Part shown: one piece after another, positions 51,354 to 59,439 of the stretch
Layout of the letters: every line of letters starts with the position of its first letter
How positions within the stretch are numbered: position 1 is the stretch's first letter
Assembly: GCF_017833415.1 (NCBI RefSeq)
Contig: NZ_JAFICC010000009.1
Coordinates: 124,001-188,000, forward strand
Length of the DNA: 64,000 nucleotides
DNA from: Flavobacterium sp. 1355
GTDB taxonomy: Bacteria; Bacteroidota; Bacteroidia; Flavobacteriales; Flavobacteriaceae
Reading direction: 5' to 3'
The notes under the pieces: model-generated
The model's database searches: none
Told to the model about the DNA's origin: nothing
What the model saw: only the letters and a program-made list of their open reading frames with translations
Position numbers and translations under genes: made by a program

Positions 51354-52031
51354 TTAAGGGTTGGTAGATGAAACCTCTAAAACTTTTCCATTAAAATATT
51401 TATTTCCGTTTAATGTGAAATCATAAATATAGGTTGCCATTCCTTCGGCTGAAATTGGCGCCTGATAACCCGGAAAAGCCTCATTCAACATTTCAGTCTG
51501 AACTGAGCCTAAAGCAAGTACATTAAATGAAATTCCTTTTTCTTTATATTCTTCTGCTAATAATTCTGTTAAGGTAATTACAGCCCCTTTACTTGAACTG
51601 TAGGCCGCTAATCCTGCAAATTTTAAGCTTCCTCTCACACCACCGATCGAACTGATTGTTACTACGTGACTTCCTTTATCTAAATAAGGCAGGCAAATAC
51701 GGGTTAAGTTCGCAACCGCAAATACATTTACTTTATAAATACTTTCAAAATCTGCCTGAGTTGTTTCTGCAAAAGGCTTTAGCAACAAAGCGCCTGCATT
51801 ATGAACCAAAGCATCTACTTTTTTCCATGCCGATGAAAGAAAATTTTCAACCTGATACAGTTCTGATTCGTTTGATAAATCAACAGATAAGCACGTTACA
51901 TTTTTATGTTCTAAAAGTGCCTGCGGAATTTTTCTGGAAATAGCCAATACCTGATTTCCGGCATTTGCGAACTGCAAAGCCAATTCAAAACCAATACCTC
52001 TGCTTGTTCCTGTTACAATAATATTTTTCAT
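51354..52031 (-). CDS. Short-chain dehydrogenase/reductase
   Basis: 225 residues, classical SDR. Cofactor motif TGTSRGIGFELA, VHNAGALLL, catalytic Ser in VVTISSIGG and YSSSKGA with Tyr and Lys. NAD(P) preference and substrate cannot be told. A CAAAAATA box at 52036-52043 touches the start codon. Confidence 0.88.
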   Translation of the reverse strand: MKNIIVTGTSRGIGFELALQFANAGNQVLAISRKIPQALLEHKNVTCLSVDLSNESELYQVENFLSSAWKKVDALVHNAGALLLKPFAETTQADFESIYKVNVFAVANLTRICLPYLDKGSHVVTISSIGGVRGSLKFAGLAAYSSSKGAVITLTELLAEEYKEKGISFNVLALGSVQTEMLNEAFPGYQAPISAEGMATYIYDFTLNGNKYFNGKVLEVSSTNP

Positions 52032-52066
52032 GAAGCAAAAATAAACAAAACGCTCAAAAAGAACCG

Positions 52067-53044
52067 TTAATTATTCATTGTAATTTCCTGCTCATTAGAA
52101 CTCGCGATTTGCGTTACAGCAGGTAAAAATTCCTGTATAAAAGAAGTCATATGCGAAATATCCATTAGTTTGAATTCATCTGAAGGGTGATGATAAAACT
52201 CAAAATTTTCAAAGTCAAAAGTACTTATAGACTGACAAGGTTTTTTGAAAGCTTCGTAGAATGAATAATTATCAGATCTGTAAAACAATTTATATTCTGC
52301 TTCTTTTGGCAAAAAGCCAATTGTTTTTTTGCCTGTATATTCATTGATTTTATCAGCCATATTTGATTTATCAAAACCAGTAATGTAGGCCAGATAATCA
52401 CGTTTCATTGGCACACCAATCATTTCGATATTCAATTGGGCATATAAATTGAAGTTTTGCTTTTTAAGTTTCTGAACCAGGCTTTTAGAACCTAATAACC
52501 CTTTTTCTTCTCCGGCAAAAAACACTACCAGAATACTTCTTTTGTTCGATTTTGTCTGAGCAAAATATTTTGACATTTCGGCCACAGCAGTTACTCCGGA
52601 AGCATCATCGTTTGCACCATTATTAATAACATCTTCTTTTTTGTTTTTTTCTACACCAATATGATCGTAGTGTGCACTCAAAACCACAAACTCTTTTTTA
52701 AGTTCCGGATCATTTCCTTCAATAACACCAACAATATTAAATGCCGGCGATTTAAAATTAGTCAGTGTATCACGATAGGTTTTAAAATAAGGCTTCACAT
52801 TATTTTTCTTTAAAAAATCTTCTAAAAATTCAGCCGCTTTTTCTATTCCTTTTGTTCCTGTTTCGCGTCCTTCCAATTCATCGGAAGAAAGATATTTTAA
52901 AAAATCAGAAACTTCCGTTTGTGCTACTTTATAAGTAATTTCGACAGGTTTAGAATTTTCTTTTGAAGGTTTATCACTTACAGAAGAAGTATTTGATTTA
53001 CAGCCTAACAGAATAAACGGCAGAAGAAAGTATAGTTTTTTCAT
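52067..53044 (-). CDS. M28 family zinc peptidase lipoprotein
   Basis: 325 residues. Lipobox FILLGCKSN at Cys ~15. Catalytic part: VVLSAHYDHIG, NNGANDDASGV, VFFAGEEKGLLGS and NIEMIGVP; the third metal ligand position shows Glu (NIEM) where many members have Asp. YHHPSDEFKL has the final His. An aminopeptidase or similar acting in the periplasm or on the cell surface. Confidence 0.85.
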   Translation of the reverse strand: MKKLYFLLPFILLGCKSNTSSVSDKPSKENSKPVEITYKVAQTEVSDFLKYLSSDELEGRETGTKGIEKAAEFLEDFLKKNNVKPYFKTYRDTLTNFKSPAFNIVGVIEGNDPELKKEFVVLSAHYDHIGVEKNKKEDVINNGANDDASGVTAVAEMSKYFAQTKSNKRSILVVFFAGEEKGLLGSKSLVQKLKKQNFNLYAQLNIEMIGVPMKRDYLAYITGFDKSNMADKINEYTGKKTIGFLPKEAEYKLFYRSDNYSFYEAFKKPCQSISTFDFENFEFYHHPSDEFKLMDISHMTSFIQEFLPAVTQIASSNEQEITMNN

Positions 53045-53120
53045 AAAAGATTTGATTAAAATATAAAAGTTAAGTAAAGTGGTTAAAGTATAATGTCATG
53101 AAAGTAAAAAAAATATTTAT

Positions 53121-53158
53121 AAAAAAACCCTTTCGAAGCCAAAAAAGCTGAAAGGGTC
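53121..53158 (-). terminator. Terminator of the acyl-CoA dehydrogenase gene
   Basis: ACCCTTTC pairs with GAAAGGGT and the inner AGC with GCT around A's; on the minus strand a T7 run follows. Confidence 0.75.
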
Positions 53159-53183
53159 ATTTCTATTTTTAATATTTAGAAAA

Positions 53184-54326
53184 TTATCCTGCGATAACTG
53201 ATCTTGAAATTACAATTTTTTGGATCTCAGAAGTTCCTTCATAAATTTGTGTAATTTTAGCATCACGCATAAAACGCTCTACGTGATATTCTTTTACATA
53301 ACCGTTTCCTCCATGAATCTGAACAGCCTCTACAGCTGTGTCCATAGCGACCTGCGAAGCAAATAGTTTTGCCATTGCACCACTTACATCATAGTTTTTA
53401 TGTTGGTCCTTGTCCCAGGCTGCTTTCATACATAAGTGACGCGCCGCTTCAATATTAACAGCCATATCTGCCAATTTAAAAGCAATGGCCTGATGGTTAC
53501 AGATTTCTGTTCCAAAAGCTTTACGTTCTTTTGAATACTTTAAAGCCAGTTCATAAGCTCCGGATGCAATTCCCAAAGCCTGAGATGCAATTCCGATACG
53601 GCCTCCTGCCAAAGTTTTCATCGCAAACTTAAACCCGAAACCGTCTTCACCTATTCTGTTTTCTTTAGGAACTTTTACATCATTGAACATTAATGAATGT
53701 GTATCAGAACCACGGATTCCCATTTTTTGCTCTTTTGGTCCAACAGAGAATCCAGGCATATCTTTTGTCATAATCAGGGCATTGATTCCCTTATGTTTTA
53801 ACTCAGGATGCGTTTGGGCAATTACCAGATATACAGATGCAGTGTTCCCGTTTGTAATCCAGTTTTTTGTTCCGTTTACCAAATAATGGTCACCCATATC
53901 AATAGCTGTAGTTTTTTGCGAAGTTGCATCACTGCCCGCTTCCGGTTCGCTCAAACAAAAAGCACCGTGAATTTCTCCAGAAGCTAAACCTGGTAAATAT
54001 TTTTGTTTTTGTTCTTCTGTACCATATTCCTGTAATCCCCAGCAAACCAAAGAGTTGTTTACAGACATTACCACTGAGGCCGAAGCATCAACTTTAGAAA
54101 TTTCTTCCATAGCAATAACATATGAAATAGCATCTAAACCGCTGCCTCCATATTTAGGATCAACCATCATACCCATGAAACCCAATTGTCCCATTTTTTT
54201 TACTTGCTCTGTCGGAAAAATTTGTTTTTCGTCACGTTCGATAACACCTGGCAACAATTCGTTTTGAGCAAAATCTCTTGCAGCTTGCTGAATCATTAAG
54301 TGTTCTTCGGTAAGATTGAAATCCAT
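53184..54326 (-). CDS. Acyl-CoA dehydrogenase, short/branched-chain type
   Basis: 380 residues. FAD/substrate segments: AFCLSEPEAGSDATS, TNGTKNWITNG (as NGTKNWITNG), GMRG-like KMGIRGSDTHSL, catalytic base region AVQIHGGNGYVKEYHVERFMRD and YEGTSEIQKIVISR. Cytoplasmic flavoenzyme of fatty acid or branched-chain amino acid breakdown; chain length not predictable. Confidence 0.9.
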   Translation of the reverse strand: MDFNLTEEHLMIQQAARDFAQNELLPGVIERDEKQIFPTEQVKKMGQLGFMGMMVDPKYGGSGLDAISYVIAMEEISKVDASASVVMSVNNSLVCWGLQEYGTEEQKQKYLPGLASGEIHGAFCLSEPEAGSDATSQKTTAIDMGDHYLVNGTKNWITNGNTASVYLVIAQTHPELKHKGINALIMTKDMPGFSVGPKEQKMGIRGSDTHSLMFNDVKVPKENRIGEDGFGFKFAMKTLAGGRIGIASQALGIASGAYELALKYSKERKAFGTEICNHQAIAFKLADMAVNIEAARHLCMKAAWDKDQHKNYDVSGAMAKLFASQVAMDTAVEAVQIHGGNGYVKEYHVERFMRDAKITQIYEGTSEIQKIVISRSVIAG

Positions 54327-54386
54327 ATTTATATTTTTTTGTTTTTGTTTTTGTTTTTTGAAGTTTTTTGCTCAAATAAAGGCTTC

Positions 54387-54416
54387 CAAAGATAATTTTT
54401 AAATGCGAATTAACAA
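54387..54416 (-). promoter_or_regulatory. Promoter of the acyl-CoA dehydrogenase gene
   Basis: On the minus strand TTG (54414-54416), 19-bp spacer, TATCTTTG (54387-54394). Predicted start near 54382, leader about 56 bases. Confidence 0.65.
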
Positions 54417-54763
54417 TGCGTGCATATAATTTTAAGATATTATCATTAATCACGATAACGTTTTCGTGATTTTATTGATTTTTTGACTTCCACACATCAA
54501 ATTGACAATGTTTTCTTTAAAATTTAAGAGTTAAATTATTGATGAAAACCCGTTCACTAAAAATTGTTAAATTATTATAATCTCAAAAAAACCAAATCTG
54601 ACAAAAACACGTATATGTACGTAAAACAACTCCTACTATTATGATTATGAATACCCTACAAATTAATAAATAGTAGGATTTTAAAAAAAAACATCAAATT
54701 AAAATAGTCAAAAATTATAAATTAGATTATTTTTGCCCTAAAAAATTAAATTATTGATAGCGT
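54395..54763. other. Non-coding divergent gap (54327-54763)
   Basis: Besides the two promoters it has a 22-bp palindrome, ATCACGA-TAACGTTT-TCGTGAT, at 54449-54470 which could be a regulator site, and a (TTTTTG)n stretch near 54330-54358. The rest is AT-rich with no gene I can support. Confidence 0.45.
54728..54735 (+). promoter_or_regulatory. -7 element for the chalcone-isomerase-like gene
   Basis: TATTTTTG, matching TAnnTTTG, 28 bp before the ATG at 54764. Confidence 0.45.
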
Positions 54764-55339
54764 ATGAAAAAGATTTTACTTGTATTAACCATTCTTTTAG
54801 GTTTACAATTTTCGACCGTTTCTGCCCAGACAACATTAGAAGTTAATGGTGTTACAGTACCGAGAAAAATTGAATTCCAAAACAAAACATTACAATTAAA
54901 TGGTGCCGGCGGAAGATCAAAAATGTGGTTGGAAGTGTATGTTCAGGCATTATATTTATCACAGTTGAGTCAGGATCCTCAATTTATTATTGACAGTGAT
55001 ACAGAAATGGCAATCAGGATAGAAATTACTTCGTCTATGGTTTCTTCAAATAAACTGACAAAAGCGATGAATACCGGTTTTGAAAAATCAGCGGGAAGCA
55101 ATCTTGAAGAGTTAAGACCTAGGATTGAAGATTTTAAAAAGTTTTTGAGTGATGCAATTACAGAAAAAGATGTTTTTGTTCTGGCTTACAATCCTTTTGA
55201 CCAAACAATAAATGTTTACAAAAATGAAGTCCTTAAAGGAAAAGTTCCGGGATTTGATTTCAAAAAAGCATTATTCGGAATCTGGCTTTCAAACAAACCG
55301 GTTGACGAAACTTTGAAGAAAAACTTATTAGGAATGTAA
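54764..55339 (+). CDS. Secreted chalcone-isomerase-like protein
   Basis: 191 residues. Signal peptide MKKILLVLTILLGLQFSTVSAQ. Body follows the chalcone isomerase-like fold: VNGVTVPRKIEFQNKTLQLNG, MWLEVYVQALYLSQ, AIRIEITSSMVSSNKLTKAM, then a C-terminal LFGIWLSNKPVDETLKKNLLG. In bacteria these are not true flavonoid enzymes; function unknown. Confidence 0.75.
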   Translation: MKKILLVLTILLGLQFSTVSAQTTLEVNGVTVPRKIEFQNKTLQLNGAGGRSKMWLEVYVQALYLSQLSQDPQFIIDSDTEMAIRIEITSSMVSSNKLTKAMNTGFEKSAGSNLEELRPRIEDFKKFLSDAITEKDVFVLAYNPFDQTINVYKNEVLKGKVPGFDFKKALFGIWLSNKPVDETLKKNLLGM

Positions 55340-55362
55340 TTTTCTAGTTTCAGATATATTTT

Positions 55363-55400
55363 GAAGCCGAAAACGCAATGTTTTCGGCTTTCTTTTTTTT
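55363..55400 (+). terminator. Terminator of the chalcone-isomerase-like gene
   Basis: AGCCGAAAAC pairs with GTTTTCGGCT around GCAAT, followed by a T-run. Confidence 0.85.
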
Positions 55401-55481
55401 GTCTTATAAAATTGATACAAAATACATTATTCGCATTATTCTATTTTATACTTTTACGCAAAATAAACATATCACAACAAA

Positions 55482-56708
55482 ATGAAAGATTTATTACAGC
55501 AATTTGAAAATAAAGAACCTGAAATTGTTTTTAACTGGAAAGATTCTGAAACAGAAGCCGAAGGTTGGACAGTAATTAATTCACTTCGTGGAGGAGCTGC
55601 GGGTGGAGGAACAAGAATGAGAAAGGGCTTAGATATGAATGAAGTTTTATCTTTGGCCAAAACTATGGAAGTTAAATTCTCAGTTTCTGGTCCTGCTATT
55701 GGAGGCGCTAAATCCGGAATTAATTTTGACCCTAATGATCCACGCAAAAAGGGAGTTTTACAGCGTTGGTACAAAGCAGTTTCACCTTTACTAAAAAGTT
55801 ATTACGGAACGGGAGGGGACTTAAATGTTGATGAAATCCATGAAGTAATCCCAATGACAGAAGAATGTGGTGTATGGCATCCGCAGGAAGGTGTTTTTAA
55901 CGGGCACTTTAAACCAACAGAAGCAGATAAAATCAACAGAATCGGTCAATTGCGCCAAGGTGTTATCAAGGTAATCGAAAACCCAAAATTCTCACCAGAT
56001 GTAACCCGCAAATATACTGTTGCCGATATGATTACAGGATATGGTGTTGCAGAAGCTGTCCGTCATTTTTACGCTACATATGGCGGAGATATTAAAGGCA
56101 AAAAAGCAATCGTTCAGGGATTTGGAAATGTGGGTTCTGCTGCCGCTTTTTATTTGGCTGAAATGGGCGCAAAAGTAATCGGAATTATTGACCGCGACGG
56201 AGGATTAATCAACGAAGAAGGTTTTTCTTTTGAAGAAATCAGAACGTTGTTTTTAAACAAAGACGGAAATAAATTAGTTGCTGATAATATGATTCCGTTT
56301 GAGGAAATCAATTCTAAAATCTGGACTATCGGAGCTGAAATTTTCACGCCTTGTGCCGCTTCAAGATTGGTACAACAAACTCAAATAGACAGCTTAATTG
56401 CAAACGGACTGGAAGTAATTTCATGTGGGGCGAATGTTCCTTTTGCTGACAAAGAAATTTTCTTTGGTTCGATTATGGAAGAAGTAGATCATAAAGTAAG
56501 TTTGATCCCTGATTTTATTTCAAACTGCGGAATGGCAAGAGTCTTTGCTTATTTTATGGAGAAAAAAGTTCAGATGACAGATGAGGCAATTTTTAATGAT
56601 ACTTCGGATATTATAAAAAATGCAATTGTAAAAGCTCATGCTTTGAGCTCATCAAAAACAAATATTAGCGCAACTGCTTTTGAGATTGCACTGAAACAAT
56701 TAGTATAA
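55482..56708 (+). CDS. Glu/Leu/Phe/Val dehydrogenase
   Basis: 408 residues. GGGTRMRKGLDMNEV, catalytic Lys in GPAIGGAKSGI, GGDLNVDEIHEVIP, and the NAD-binding Rossmann motif GFGNVGSAAAFYLAEMGAKV. Oxidative deamination of an amino acid; whether glutamate or leucine is preferred is not decidable by eye. Single gene with its own terminators. Confidence 0.9.
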   Translation: MKDLLQQFENKEPEIVFNWKDSETEAEGWTVINSLRGGAAGGGTRMRKGLDMNEVLSLAKTMEVKFSVSGPAIGGAKSGINFDPNDPRKKGVLQRWYKAVSPLLKSYYGTGGDLNVDEIHEVIPMTEECGVWHPQEGVFNGHFKPTEADKINRIGQLRQGVIKVIENPKFSPDVTRKYTVADMITGYGVAEAVRHFYATYGGDIKGKKAIVQGFGNVGSAAAFYLAEMGAKVIGIIDRDGGLINEEGFSFEEIRTLFLNKDGNKLVADNMIPFEEINSKIWTIGAEIFTPCAASRLVQQTQIDSLIANGLEVISCGANVPFADKEIFFGSIMEEVDHKVSLIPDFISNCGMARVFAYFMEKKVQMTDEAIFNDTSDIIKNAIVKAHALSSSKTNISATAFEIALKQLV

Positions 56709-56724
56709 TTTTTTTATACTTTAT

Positions 56725-56762
56725 TTTTAAGCGGGCTAAATTAGTTTTTAGCTCGCTTTTTT
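56725..56762 (+). terminator. Terminator of the dehydrogenase gene
   Basis: AAGCGGGCTAAA pairs with TTTAGCTCGCTT (one mismatch) followed by T's. Confidence 0.75.
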
Positions 56763-56770
56763 ATTAACAT

Positions 56771-56942
56771 TTAACCGCAATGTACGAAGGTTTACGCTAA
56801 GTTCGCAAAGCTGTTTGTTTTAATCTCGCAAAGTCGCAGAGTCGCAAAGAAAAACTTAAAAAAGAAAAGCTTTGCGACTCTGCGACTTTGCGAAAAATAA
56901 ATTGACGTTCCTTACGTAAAACCTTGCGAACTTTGCGGTTAA
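56771..56942. repeat. Large palindromic element, CTTTGCGACTCTGCGAC family
   Basis: Perfect inner arms of 24 bp at 56826-56849 and 56870-56893 (core GCAAAGTCGCAGAGTCGCAA) with a 20-base loop; outer arms ACCGCAATGTACGAAGG (from 56773) and CCTTGCGAACTTTGCGGTTAA (to 56942) pair imperfectly. No coding sequence. It fills most of the 310-bp gap between the dehydrogenase and TonB genes. Confidence 0.85.
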
Positions 56943-57018
56943 ATTCTCTCGCATGTTCTAAACAATTTTTACTACTTTTAAACGTTTTTATTTAATACAC
57001 TTACAAATTCAGAATTAA

Positions 57019-57918
57019 ATGAGTTCTCCTATTTCTTCAGATCAAAAGAAATCATTACTACTCACTACTGCTATATATGCGGTAATCATTGTATTGCTGT
57101 TTTTTATTCGTTTTTGGCCTCCATATAATCCGGATAACAATGTTGCACTTGCAGAAGGCGGCGGCGGTGGCGGTGTGACTGTAAATTTTGGTGACAGCGA
57201 TTTAGGCTCTGGAGCAAATTATAAAAGTGAAGTGCTTAATGTAAAAAATGAAGCCAAACAAACACCGGCAAAAGCAACGCCGGATGAAGCAATCATTACT
57301 CAGGAAAATACAACTTCTGAAAATGATGTGATTATTCCGACCAAAGAAAAACCAAAAAAACCTGCTCAGGTAGAAAAACCTGTAACAAAACCTGCTCCTG
57401 AAAAGCCAAAAGTTTCAAATTCTACAAATGATGCCTTGTCAAGTATTCTAAAAGGATCTAAGAAAGGCGGTGACGGAGATGATAAAGCGGCAGGAAACAA
57501 AGGAAAAGCAAACGGTAGTTTAGGCTCAAACGGATATTACGGAACTGGTGGATCTGGCGGTGGTACCGGTGGCGGAAACGGAACCGGAAGCGGCATTGGC
57601 ACAGGAAGCGGTTACGGAGCCGGAAGCGGCGGAGGTTCGGGTGGCGGTTCAGGTTATTCTTTAGGAACCAGAAAAGCATTATCTAAACCTGCACCAAAAT
57701 ATACTTGTAACGAAGAAGGAAAAGTTGTAGTTGAAATTACGGTAGATCAAAACGGTAAAACAATCAGCGCAACTCCAGGTATAAAAGGAACTACTAACAC
57801 AGCAAGATGTTTACTGGATCAGGCAAAATTAGCCGCTATGAATACAAAATGGGAATCTGACGATAACGCTCCTGCAAAACAGGTTGGTAAGATTATTTAT
57901 AATTTTAGTCTGAATTAA
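57019..57918 (+). CDS. TonB-like energy transducer
   Basis: 299 residues. One N-terminal membrane helix (LLTTAIYAVIIVLLFFIRF), a periplasmic Lys/Pro/Glu-rich linker (~85-135), an unusual Gly-rich run (~155-215, GSGGGTGGGNGTGSG type), then a C-terminal domain (CNEEGKVVVEITVDQNGKT to GKIIYNFSLN) like the TonB C-terminus with paired Cys. It should couple ExbBD to TonB-dependent receptors. It is convergent with exbD, so not in their operon. Confidence 0.75.
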   Translation: MSSPISSDQKKSLLLTTAIYAVIIVLLFFIRFWPPYNPDNNVALAEGGGGGGVTVNFGDSDLGSGANYKSEVLNVKNEAKQTPAKATPDEAIITQENTTSENDVIIPTKEKPKKPAQVEKPVTKPAPEKPKVSNSTNDALSSILKGSKKGGDGDDKAAGNKGKANGSLGSNGYYGTGGSGGGTGGGNGTGSGIGTGSGYGAGSGGGSGGGSGYSLGTRKALSKPAPKYTCNEEGKVVVEITVDQNGKTISATPGIKGTTNTARCLLDQAKLAAMNTKWESDDNAPAKQVGKIIYNFSLN

Positions 57919-57955
57919 AACACGGATTTCACCAATTCTCACGAATTTGATCTAT

Positions 57956-57998
57956 ATAAAAAAAGGCTTTCTGAAATATTTCAGAAAGCCTTTTTTTA
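57956..57998 (+). terminator. Terminator of the TonB-like gene
   Basis: AAGGCTTTCTGAAAT pairs exactly with ATTTCAGAAAGCCTT and is followed by seven T's. Confidence 0.85.
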
Positions 57999-58014
57999 TA
58001 TAGATCTCGTAAAT

Positions 58015-58094
58015 CTTTGCGAGGAACTAAGCAATCTCACTAGCAATTAATATTGTGTGATATACAACATGAGATTGCTTCGTTCCTCGCAAAG
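58015..58094. repeat. Inverted repeat, CTTTGCGAGGAA/TTCCTCGCAAAG
   Basis: 25-bp arms at 58015-58039 and 58070-58094 pair with one mismatch, 30 bases apart. A single-arm copy lies at 46804-46828. Confidence 0.8.
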
Positions 58095-58111
58095 ACAATG
58101 TTGTTTTGCTC

Positions 58112-58205
58112 GCGTGAGAGATAGCGGCGAATAGCCCGACCAGAATAAAAAAATGGGCTTATCAACATTAGCTGATTAGCCCATTTTATTTATTCTGGTC
58201 ACGCC
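58112..58205 (-). terminator. Hairpin terminator of exbBD inside a GCGTGAGAGATAG repeat
   Basis: GACCAGAATAAA (58138-58149) pairs with TTTATTCTGGTC (58189-58200), and inner AAAATGGGCT pairs with AGCCCATTTT. The flanks GCGTGAGAGATAG, ATAGCCCGACC and CACGCCC match the element at 40824-40917. Confidence 0.7.
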
Positions 58206-58217
58206 CTGATATTATTC

Positions 58218-58613
58218 TTATTTTGGGCTGGTAGCAATAACAAATTTCAAATTGTTCTTGACTCCTATCTGCAATACATCTACTAAATCCTGTACCTGCA
58301 AATTAAACGGAATTCTGACAACAACAGTTTGTTCTTTATCTGCTCCTATTTTTGACATCAAAGAAGTCTCCAGATTTTCAAAATCAACGGGTTCTTTATC
58401 TATGAAAAACTTTTTATCTTCTGTAACTGATAAGCTTATAAGCTGTTTGTTGGTTTTTTCATTTGATTTTGCTTTGGGCAATGTCATCTTGATAACATTA
58501 GGATTTGCCAGTGTTGAGATAATTAAGAAAAACAACAACAGGAAAAACATAATATCACTTAGTGACGAAGTTGCTACCTCAGCATGAAATCTTCTTTTTC
58601 TCTTGATAGACAT
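58218..58613 (-). CDS. exbD: ExbD/TolR family proton-channel protein
   Basis: 131 residues. A single N-terminal membrane helix (DIMFFLLLFFLIISTLANPN) with the conserved Asp of the SLSDIMFFLL motif, then a small periplasmic domain ending in VVIATSPK-like. With ExbB it uses proton motive force to energise TonB. 3 bp downstream of exbB. Confidence 0.9.
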   Translation of the reverse strand: MSIKRKRRFHAEVATSSLSDIMFFLLLFFLIISTLANPNVIKMTLPKAKSNEKTNKQLISLSVTEDKKFFIDKEPVDFENLETSLMSKIGADKEQTVVVRIPFNLQVQDLVDVLQIGVKNNLKFVIATSPK

Positions 58614-58616
58614 ATC

Positions 58617-59309
58617 TTATGCTCTTTGAATTATATTGACAAATTCTAAAATCTGTTTTTGAATCTTTAAGGCAAAATTATCAATTTTTCCGTTTAGCAA
58701 GTGGTAGGCACTATAGGCAATAATACCCACAATTAATCCGGAACCTGAACTGATCATTTTTTCGTATAAACCACCGGAAATATTTCCGATACTAATATTT
58801 TCTGTAACTGAGATGCTGTAAAAAATCTTGATAACCCCGGAGATAGTTCCGATAAAACCAAGTGTTGGCGCAATACCGGCAATTAGCCCAAGATGGCCCA
58901 AATGTCTTTCCATTTCACCAATTTCTATATCGGCGGCACGGTCCATGTTTGATTCGATTTCTGCAATTGGGCGGCCGATTACCAAAACTCCTTCTTTGAG
59001 AATTTTTCCTGCAGCGGTATTACTTCTTTCTACAATTGTTCTTGCCAGTTCAATATTACCAGAGTTCAATTTATCTCCAACATCCTGCATTAATCTGCCG
59101 TCAATTTTTGACGCCCGGCTTATATACATATAACGCTCAAAGATTACATAAATAGTGTAAAACAATAAAATCGCAATTGGAATTAAGAAAACTCCCCCCT
59201 TCATAATAAAGCCAAACATTGAAATTTCAGTTTCAGGTGCTATCTTTTCTATAACAACATTTGAGGCTTGCGCGATTGTATCTGTTTGTAATTGAATAAA
59301 ACTAAACAT
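58617..59309 (-). CDS. exbB: ExbB/TolQ/MotA family proton-channel protein
   Basis: 230 residues, three helices: an N-terminal one (GGVFLIPIAILLFYTIYVIFERY) and two in HLGLIAGIAPTLGFIGTISGVI and SGLIVGIIAYSAYHLL. The hallmark IAPTLGFIGTISGVI is intact. Starts 130 bp from the divergent folC. Operon exbB-exbD. Confidence 0.92.
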   Translation of the reverse strand: MFSFIQLQTDTIAQASNVVIEKIAPETEISMFGFIMKGGVFLIPIAILLFYTIYVIFERYMYISRASKIDGRLMQDVGDKLNSGNIELARTIVERSNTAAGKILKEGVLVIGRPIAEIESNMDRAADIEIGEMERHLGHLGLIAGIAPTLGFIGTISGVIKIFYSISVTENISIGNISGGLYEKMISSGSGLIVGIIAYSAYHLLNGKIDNFALKIQKQILEFVNIIQRA

Positions 59310-59439
59310 ATATTAATTCTGGTTTTTAATAATTAATTCTAAAAAATATTTGAAATTTGCACTAAAGATAATTTTCACTGTAATAATAAACTAAAAAAAT
59401 CGAAAATTATTTCAATCTGCAACTATTTTATCTAAATAA

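Noticed and set aside
53091..53100. Another GTCATGA site near 53094
   Set aside because: It is a single copy in the M28 gene leader without 21-bp partners or the ATGAGACGG core, so chance is the better explanation.
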